From NCBI GenBank assembly GCA_900169235.1, contig FWCC01000094.1, positions 1 through 64,000 of the forward strand: 64,000 nt of DNA, written 5' to 3'. Of the stretch, positions 57,307 through 64,000 are shown piece after piece. The translations under genes and the position numbers were made by a program. Numbering within the stretch: the stretch's first letter is position 1; each line of letters begins with the position of its first letter. The notes below the pieces were generated by a model. The model searched no databases. It was not told the origin of the DNA and was given only the letters and a program-made list of their open reading frames with translations. Source of the stretch: Zarea fungicola. Taxonomy: Eukaryota; Ascomycota; Sordariomycetes; Hypocreales; Cordycipitaceae.

Positions 57307-58985
57307 CTAATTCATATTCTCTGGCTTTTGGGCATAAATTATATGAAGTGGCATATACATGAGTGCAGCATTGTCATGATATGCCCTTCTCACTCCTGTA
57401 AGAAACACTTCCACCTCCTCACGCTTCCAATTCAGCCCACGCATCATGGGGCCAAGAGCAATTACCTGTAGGCCATCCAGGAGAATTGTGCGCCAGTACA
57501 GTCCTACTGTCTTAAGGACCTTATTCTTTGGCCATGTCCCAATTGGCACGTGGAAAACACGTTCAGTCACGTTAACATAGCCAGCTTCTTGCAGCATCGT
57601 AGTCAGCTGGCCACCAGATGAAATGTTGAGGTCAACGCCGAGTTTGCCAAGTCCGGAAGTGACGTGGGACCAAAACTGAGCAACCTCATGATCTTCAGGT
57701 AAGTCTGCATCTGGGTTTGCACTACGAGGGCAGTGGTGGATCTCCTGAAGCTCAATCCATCCACCTGGTTTTAGATGTCTGTTTCCGAGTGAGCTTATGA
57801 ATGAGAATATGTGTAAGCTGTGTCTCTTACTCTAATGCTCGGCGAAAGAGTCGCATCCAATCTTTGAGGGCCATGACAGTATGTCTGGAGTGGATGTAAT
57901 CGAAGTGGTTCCGCGGATAAAGCCAGGGAGATTCGGCATCATCGACAATAAATCTTACATTGGGCGGCAACCAATCAGGCTGTATGGGTGAAAGATCGAT
58001 TCCAAGAATACTAGCACTGGGGAATTGGTCGCCCACTATAGGAACACATATCAGCCACCGACATAAGCCAGGTTACGAGTAAGGTTAACTTACTTTCGAT
58101 AACCCAAATTCCAGTTCCAGTACCTATGTCTAAAATCTCCTGCGGGTTGTCACCAATAGGCGAGAAGAACAATTTCTGGCCACAGAGAAGCTTCACCATG
58201 GCATGTTTCATGTCCTCTCTTTCTTGTTCCACATCATCATTCGGAAAATTGTAGGCCCCTTCACGGAAGCGATGGTAGCGACGGCCATTCTCGTACATAT
58301 AGTCTCTCACGGATGATTCTGCAGACGTGCTTCCAGAACTGAATCCTTCACTTTCATACCCTCCATCTGATGCGTCATCCCGCAATGCAACCCCGGCATT
58401 CTCGGCCACGATTGATTCTTCTGCTTGGGTGAAGGCTTCCCATGACATTTGCTCCTGTTCTGTTGCCGACAGCGATGGGAACATGTCCACGCCGTTTGGA
58501 TGAGTGAGGGGTGACACAAGAAGCGACTCTGGTCTCTCTCTTGTCTCTATGCTATGTTTGGATGCGGCATCAACAGCAGCGATGACATCTTTCTCCGCGT
58601 CCGGCGCATCATCCCTGCTCGGTTCAGCGTTCTTATCCTTGGTCTGGGGAAATGAGTCTACCAAGGCACTCTTTTCCATCTCATTTTGGTCGCCGGCCAT
58701 GTGGGCTGCTAAGGAGACTAAGGCATTGTTTTTGCCTGTTTTGCTGGTGTTTGCTACCGCGTCGGTGTTGAAAGACATCGTTTCTTCCTGTACTTCAATG
58801 GCGCGATGCAGTATGTCCGGCTTGGGGCTTGATATAGGTGTTTGTATGTTAATCTTAGACATGAACGTCGAATGCGGTGCCGCCTCGTTGGAGATTGCAG
58901 CATTTTCATGAGCTACAGTCTGGTCCCTCTTATTTAAATCCTTCGCCGGCCCCATTTCGGTTTGCTTCCTTTCACTTTGGTCCAT
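57307..58985 (-). CDS. LaeA-like SAM-dependent methyltransferase
   Basis: Protein of 522 aa from exons 58985-58094, 58035-57831 and 57778-57307, with clean GT-AG introns of 58 and 52 nt. Residues 1-195 are polar and probably disordered, followed by acidic/Ser stretches (DDASDGGYESEGFSSG). The methyltransferase domain begins with YMYENGRRYHRFREGAYNFP, a hallmark of fungal LaeA-like/TAM-type enzymes. SAM motif I is EILDIGTGTGIW at 283-294. Exon 2 supplies GIDLSPIQPDWLPPNVRFIV and DDAES, and exon 3 HLKPGGWIELQEIHH and the C-terminal lid. LaeA acts with velvet proteins as a nuclear regulator of secondary metabolism, whereas many paralogues (Llm proteins) are cluster-embedded and of unknown target. 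Being beside a PKS, this may be a tailoring enzyme or a local regulator. No nuclear localisation signal is obvious. Confidence 0.88.
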
Positions 58986-59400
58986 TTCGTTAACTCGTTG
59001 TTCGACTCTGTCGTCTTTCGCTACCGAGTACGGTCGACAGAGAGAAACGCGGCAGGAATAACGGTTTCTCCAGCAATCAAGTACAGTTTCTCCTGTGTTA
59101 ATTTGAATCGAACGCGTCCGCGGGGAGCGAATCTCCCAGTTTTGCTAGAACTCGAGCAGAGCTGGGCTTGGTTTCTTCCAAGGCCTCGATTTCAGCGATC
59201 GGGGGCCTGTTTGGCGCGGAAGGAAGTAATCAGTGGAGTCGAGGTGCTTTCGCTTGAGGTATACTCTTGGTGTCGTATTCCGCTGCTGACGAATGCCTCT
59301 GCTATAACGGTGGCGGATTAGGGGTTGTCGCTGGTGCCAGAAGAACAGACAGACATTTGAGGAGCGTAGTCGCAATGGTGGTGCGTTCTGTAATGTAACA

Positions 59401-59645
59401 ACATAGCTTACATTGGTACCTCTTACTACTTTGTACCCACCTGTCTGCTGGTAGTGTCGCAGGGGCTCCGCAGGGTACCTACCTCACTACCGCATAAGGT
59501 ACCACCTACTTACCTCGAGATAGTTAGTACTTAGGTACTCAGACACCTGTGTGTGAACACCCACTAGTAATAATTTATGTACTACCTACCCTACTGAATC
59601 ACTGGTGTTCACATGTTGACGCTACCTTATTAGTACCAACCTCCT
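59401..59645. repeat. TACCTA/TAGGTA-rich island
   Basis: Contains GGTACCTACCTCACTACC, AAGGTACCACCTACTTACC, TAGTTAGTACTTAGGTAC and GTACTACCTACC. It begins about 415 bases upstream of the LaeA-like gene start. Confidence 0.65.
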
Positions 59646-60939
59646 GGCAGTCGTTTCCGGCTACCTTGGTGGGCCGCCTTGACTTGCTGCGCCAGGGTCC
59701 ACGGCCGGTCCAGTGGCTTCAGAGCAAGTCCCTGTCTCCAGGCCATCACACACTCAGAATGTTCCTTACCATGGTACATTTGGGTGTGGATTGAATGATG
59801 TTTTTTGCTGATTCAATTCATAGCGAACCCAGCTCGTTTAGATTCTCTATCCTGAGTTTGTTTCATTTGGGTTCAAAGTTCGCACTTCCCACGCCCCCAA
59901 GTTGCTCTTCCTCGAATGGTCGCAGCGCACCATTGGGTTGCTCAGCCGAATAAAGTCGGAGCTGCCATCCGCATTGACAACCGCTAGTCACATCTCATTA
60001 TGTTGTTGGCCCATGACTTTCATATCATGAGCATCATTGGTACAAGCTCAAAGTGGGCAAATCGTGACAGAGTGACTGCTAGCCAGGAATTTTACATTAT
60101 CAACCCTCTACATGGGCTGCTGTAAGAACTATCCACAACTGCTACGCCAACTAGCAAAAGATTAGTACTAACACTAGTAAGAGCATTAACTGGATAGACA
60201 ACTACTGCTGCTTATAGCTGTATTTCGTTACAGCTGCGAATCCCGTACCGGGTGGCCCGCCCTCTCAACTATATATGTAGTCCAGTTAGATGGATTTTTT
60301 CTTATGATTGAATAATTAAATAATGTATTACTCTTCCCTGTTTTGAAGTCATACTTATTAAGATGCCTTTTTTATGTTTAACTAATTCCTCACTATAAAA
60401 TGGGTTCTTTTGAATTAATTCCTCTTCTCTGTCGTGTTGGCCAAGAGCCACCACGTCAGTTGACCTCAGCAGGATCGAGGTCACCGCCAAAGAGGACATC
60501 TGAGTAAGCAAGCTAGTGGCACCACGGTCGAGACACGCGATTTCAAAAATCGAGATTTCTAAGGGAAAGGAGTGCCAAAACACCATAATCTCGTTAGGGG
60601 TCGTATGATCAACCTAAATTGGAGCTTTCCAGGCGTCTGGATGGCCCCGGACCTCAGAACCAACATGTCAAAATCGACACGCGTTAGAGTGGTTGGTAGC
60701 ATATGCGTCGTCAGCACCAAAGGAAGCATATTAGGTCAACGCCCACGGTGGGGACAAATTGACCAGAACACAGATATTCAGAATTGAACAAATTGAATAT
60801 ATTAAAAGTGAAAAAATTGATGATGATCCGCCCATAGCAAAGGTGGCAGCCAACCCATTTTTACGCGTTGTGGTCTTGGTTACCCTGCATGGCCGTGCCG
60901 TCCTGCTTGACGTAGTACCTGCTATGCCCAATGCTTATT

Positions 60940-60977
60940 AGGACATAATGTCTAGCTAAGGACATAATGTCTAGCTA
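60940..60977. repeat. 19-bp tandem duplication containing a palindrome
   Basis: AGGACATAATGTCTAGCTA occurs twice head to tail (60940-60958 and 60959-60977), and a third, decayed start follows (TGGACATATT). Each copy contains the perfect palindrome GACATAATGTC. It could be a paired binding site or a slippage product. Confidence 0.7.
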
Positions 60978-61334
60978 TGGACATATTTAATGCGTTCCAC
61001 TTGCTAGAATAGATTGAAAATTTAATGAAGCCTGGATTCCTGGTTAACCAAATGATCCCTGACTCTGGTTGCCATGCAAAGGACTGTTAGTGCCTCCTAT
61101 TGCATAACTGCGCATAAAACTTTGTCAGAATGCCAATAGGCGTTGCTACCAGCGTCTATGTCTACCTGGAAGACTCTCTGAGCCTTCAGACGAGGCTGGC
61201 TTTTCGCCCCAAAACAATGCCAGAATTCAATATGTATTAGGATTCAACACATTAAATTCGATACATATTAGAATTTCAACATATCAAGATTTCAACAGGT
61301 CTCAAAAGTATTTCTGTCAGCTCCTTAAAAGTAA

Positions 61335-61430
61335 ATACTAGCTAGCTACCTAGGTAGTACTAATGTAGGTAGTAAGGTAGTAGCGTACGGGCGGGGGTTC
61401 AACAAGTATTATGTAGGTACGAAACGACTC
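61335..61430. repeat. TACCTA/TAGGTA-rich island
   Basis: Contains AGCTAGCTACCTAGGTAG, TAATGTAGGTAGTAAGG, TAGTAGCGTACGG and ATGTAGGTACG, ending about 100 bases before the orphan methyltransferase start. Confidence 0.65.
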
Positions 61431-61526
61431 CACTACTTACGAACCCCCAAATAAAGTTACTTCTGATAGACATCACCACATTTCCATTGTTACAAAAGAA
61501 ACCTACCTGCACGATATATAACCAGA

Positions 61527-62739
61527 ATGGCGCCTGTAATCGAGAAGCGTTACTGTGTTGGCTCTAGAGAGTTTAATCCTTTAGCCGTGTGTGGCGATGA
61601 ACTACTGCACGTGCACGTTGGAGAGCTGCTGCACAAGGACGATCTCTACCAAGCCAGTCGTTTACTCTTCAAGCTCCCAGATAATGATGACTATGTATAT
61701 CATGCCACTGCAAGCGTAAGGTTAGCTGAGGTACAGCACATCGTGCAGCTCGGTGGTATCAATGGGCTACACACATGGTACCAAACAGAAGACGGATCCC
61801 AGGTGAGTCACCCTCTCCAATGTTAGAGACGCCAAGCATATATAGCTAACGAATCATTTTGCTTAAAAGAGAGATCCACCATCGCAGCCAGATATCAATG
61901 CGTATATTTCGATATTTAGCCCTGGCACTATGACAATATCTGCGTTGAAAAACTTCAAAACGAACGCTAAAAAGGGCACTATCCGAGCTGAGTGTGCCGG
62001 CCACCTTGCCAACCGGAGGTTTATACATCATGGTTTGGAGTCGAAACTTTGTATACCCAAAGTCAAGTCGCAGCAGGTTTATAACCCCTACTTCCAATTC
62101 TGGGAGTGGTCTTGCCGTTCACTAGAATGGTGCGGCCCCTGTACCTCGTCGGAGAGGGTTGCCACGAGCCACCATGTGTTGCCAATATTCATGCATCATT
62201 TCGGATGCGCTGTACCTTCTCATGAGAGCTTACAGATGCTAAAAATCTTGGCCGAGGGCCGTGATATTGTAGACATGGGCTCTGGGAATGGGTACTGGAC
62301 CTACATGCTGAGGGCATATGGGGTCAAAACACACCCAGTAGATAATATGCAAAGTACATGGCGAGTCTCCTGGATTGACGATACAACAGTATCAGACGGC
62401 GTTAAGTGGTTTACGCAGCATGCAAATGGTAAGCAGATGCTCCTATTGATTGTCTACCCTATTGTTCGAGGTGGTGTCCATGGCAGAGAAGGAGCCTTTA
62501 CAAGGAATCTCGTCAATGCATACGCTGGTGATACTATAGCTGTAGTTGGAACGCAGAATGGAAATGGCTATACTGGCTTCAAGGATATGACCATGGCCGA
62601 ATATATGGCAAGGGAGCAGCCGCACTGGACCAAGGTCGTCCAGATTCCGCTACCTAGCTTTTGCGGCAAAGACGAAGCACTCTTTGTATTCCAGAGGGGC
62701 GACCGCGCCTCATATTTAGGAGAAGATAGAAAACAATAG
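61527..62739 (+). CDS. Orphan SAM-dependent methyltransferase-like protein
   Basis: Two exons (61527-61802, 61870-62739) give 381 aa. The 67-nt intron has GTGAGT, a GCTAAC branch point and AAAAG. The first 110 residues form an alpha/beta region (LLHVHVGELLHKDDLYQASR, then VRLAEVQHIVQLGG) that I cannot assign. A Cys/Trp-rich stretch follows (FWEWSCRSLEWCGPCTS). At 224-235 DIVDMGSGNGYW is a good SAM-binding motif I, followed by an acidic-loop equivalent (HPVDNMQSTWR). The C-terminal half has an ordered beta pattern (MLLLIVYPIVRGGV, GDTIAVVGTQNGNGYTGF) and ends EALFVFQRG. It resembles uncharacterised fungal methyltransferase-like proteins; substrate unknown. A TACCTA island lies just upstream. 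It may or may not belong to the PKS cluster. Confidence 0.75.
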
Positions 62740-63315
62740 ATGAACAGTAGAAGAGTTTCCGGTCTTTATGTGACGCCACCATCTTAATGTCAGCAGAATA
62801 GTTGCGTAGGTGCTATTGGGGTGAGTCAGATCAGAGTCGATATATTGAGGACTAGCTTCTGCCTTGGGCTTCTTGCCAGCTTACCATACAACGGATCAAA
62901 GTCCATCACGTCTGAGTTACGATGAGAATCATTAGGTGGATGGATTTTAGGCCTAACTCGGCAATAAGGAAAATGAATAGCAATGGCCCTGACAAGGATA
63001 TCATTTTAGTCGCCCCACTTTTGGGTTGCACAAGGCGTTTTTGAAGTTATTAATAAAAAGGCAACGCGTGTGATATGGAGGGGCTGTTGCATTTACCAGC
63101 CACTCGCTTTCTGCTATACTTCAGGCTCGCTTTCCTTTACCACCAAATCACTCGCTCTACGGAGTACTCCTTACAAACTTGATTTTTTTTTGAGCGATTG
63201 CGCGGGTCCTAGGACAACCTCAAATCTAACTACAAGAATTTTCGCTGATCCCAGCTTTTCCATTTCTCTTGGCTGCACCACCACCTTCGACCCCGCTTCG
63301 CAATTCCTGGTCACA
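62740..63315. other. Intergenic region / promoter of the right-edge gene
   Basis: About 575 bp. The last 150 bases before the next ATG are pyrimidine-rich (CTCGCTTTCC, CCACCACC), as expected for a fungal 5' UTR. Nothing else seen. Confidence 0.45.
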
Positions 63316-64000
63316 ATGTCCCTAGCAGTACACGGGGAGCGGCGCCGTGATAAATCGAGGTCCAGGTCTCGTGACAGGCGACCCAAAGACGAAACCGAGC
63401 GAGAGCCAAAGCCGTACATTGACCTGCAAGAATCAAGCCACGGATACTTGGACGACAGTTACGTCGACAGTTACGTCGACAGTTATGGCGACAGGTATGA
63501 TGACAAATACAGCAAGCAGGACAGCCGACGTCTTCCATATCCGTCGGAGAGTAGCCATGATATTACTCTTCCCGGATCTCAATCTCTCTATCAATACGAT
63601 AATCAACGTCGTTCTTACAAAGAGAAGGTTTCCCGGCCGGAATCGCCAGGGTTGAAACACGTTCCCGGATCTTTCCCAGCAGACGAGGACAATTCTCGCC
63701 GGAGCGACAACGACGATCACTATAAGACTCGCAGGGAGCTGAGAGAGCCGAAGTACAGTAGATCCGATGACTATGGATATAATGAAAAAAGAGAGAGCCG
63801 ATACGTCGATTCAAAGCGCGAAAAGCAGGATAGGAATGATGCCAGCGATGAGCGGCTCAGATATCTACCCCAGAAGTACAGCCAGAATTACGAGAACCAC
63901 AACAATAGCAAAAAGATGACTCTGCGCCGACATGATGATTCTGATGACGAAGACTTGACGTATGGCGTTCCACCGCCGCCTGGTCCTCACATAAGCCCTC
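63316..64000 (+). CDS. Charged low-complexity protein, partial (runs off the right edge)
   Basis: ATG at 63316 (in CACAATGTCC, a good fungal start context) opens a frame that remains open to the end of the window, 228 codons. The sequence is rich in Arg, Asp, Ser, Tyr and Lys: an RS-like start (RRRDKSRSRSRDRR), then SYVDSYVDSYGDRYDD, encoded by a 12-bp tandem repeat (GACAGTTACGTC at about 63454-63480). It ends in a DDSDDED acidic patch and VPPPPGP. This suggests an intrinsically disordered, possibly RNA-associated or nuclear protein. No folded domain lies in the visible part, so the family cannot be named. Other frames over the same stretch are shadows. Confidence 0.7.
   Translation, partial: MSLAVHGERRRDKSRSRSRDRRPKDETEREPKPYIDLQESSHGYLDDSYVDSYVDSYGDRYDDKYSKQDSRRLPYPSESSHDITLPGSQSLYQYDNQRRSYKEKVSRPESPGLKHVPGSFPADEDNSRRSDNDDHYKTRRELREPKYSRSDDYGYNEKRESRYVDSKREKQDRNDASDERLRYLPQKYSQNYENHNNSKKMTLRRHDDSDDEDLTYGVPPPPGPHISP

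Larger units (their letters stand above)
58986..61526. other. Intergenic region with TACCTA islands and short repeats
   Basis: About 2.5 kb. A strong TACCTA/AGGTAC island at about 59401-59645 lies upstream of the LaeA-like gene, and another at about 61335-61430 lies upstream of the next gene. In between are the tandem repeat at 60940 and imperfect repeats of ATACATATTAGAATTTCAAC type at about 61225-61300. The 60302-60586 minus frame is not recognisable. Confidence 0.5.

Noticed and set aside
60302..60586. Transposon-derived frame
   Set aside because: It has some Lys/Glu-rich sequence but no transposase or reverse transcriptase motif and no terminal repeats.

Overview
This is a fungal nuclear genome segment. 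The genes carry 46-96 nt GT-AG introns, many with CTAAC/CTGAC-like branch points. There is a tRNA with a short anticodon-loop intron, and the protein set (highly reducing PKS, LaeA-like methyltransferase, Mpv17, SRP receptor alpha) fits a filamentous ascomycete. Dispersed TACCTA/TAGGTA-rich islands and the PKS architecture make me favour Sordariomycetes, probably Hypocreales; that assignment is inference.

Layout: 1-12.2 kb is a gene desert with nothing I can support as coding. At 12.3-14.5 kb lies a phosphoinositide-specific phospholipase C (minus). From 14.5 to 19.5 kb is a decay zone: a 17-copy 9-bp minisatellite, a relic of a GH35-type beta-galactosidase C-terminus, and a frameshifted amidohydrolase pseudogene. 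At 20.5-21.3 kb is a Ser/Thr-rich single-pass surface protein, and at 23.9-30.8 kb a very large coiled-coil protein whose start is unresolved. From 32.3 to 37.6 kb is a compact housekeeping block: SRP receptor alpha subunit (minus), the divergently transcribed YIF1 homologue, and an Mpv17/PMP22 family protein. At 37.9-40.2 kb lie an unrecognised two-exon gene and a Dabb (stress-responsive A/B barrel) protein.

From 40.4 kb rightward is a secondary-metabolism neighbourhood: an MFS efflux pump pseudogene, a 10-exon highly reducing polyketide synthase (44.5-52.1 kb, 2388 aa by my splice model, KS-AT-DH-degenerate CMeT-ER-KR-ACP), a tRNA-Gly(GCC), an O-methyltransferase, a LaeA-like methyltransferase and, farther right, an orphan SAM-dependent methyltransferase. 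No P450, oxidoreductase or pathway transcription factor is visible, so the candidate pathway would rest on one synthase plus up to two tailoring methyltransferases and a LaeA-like regulator or enzyme, with its adjacent exporter dead. The right edge cuts into a charged, low-complexity protein gene.

The most notable signals are the PKS/multi-methyltransferase cluster with a dead transporter and a PKS-internal methyltransferase region that looks inactive; a recent-looking cluster of gene corpses; the TACCTA islands that sit repeatedly upstream of genes; and odd splice situations (a GC-AG intron in SRP receptor alpha, and 23-nt and 29-nt intron-like gaps). Splice models were built by hand from reading-frame continuity and family knowledge; each multi-exon model sums to a multiple of three.
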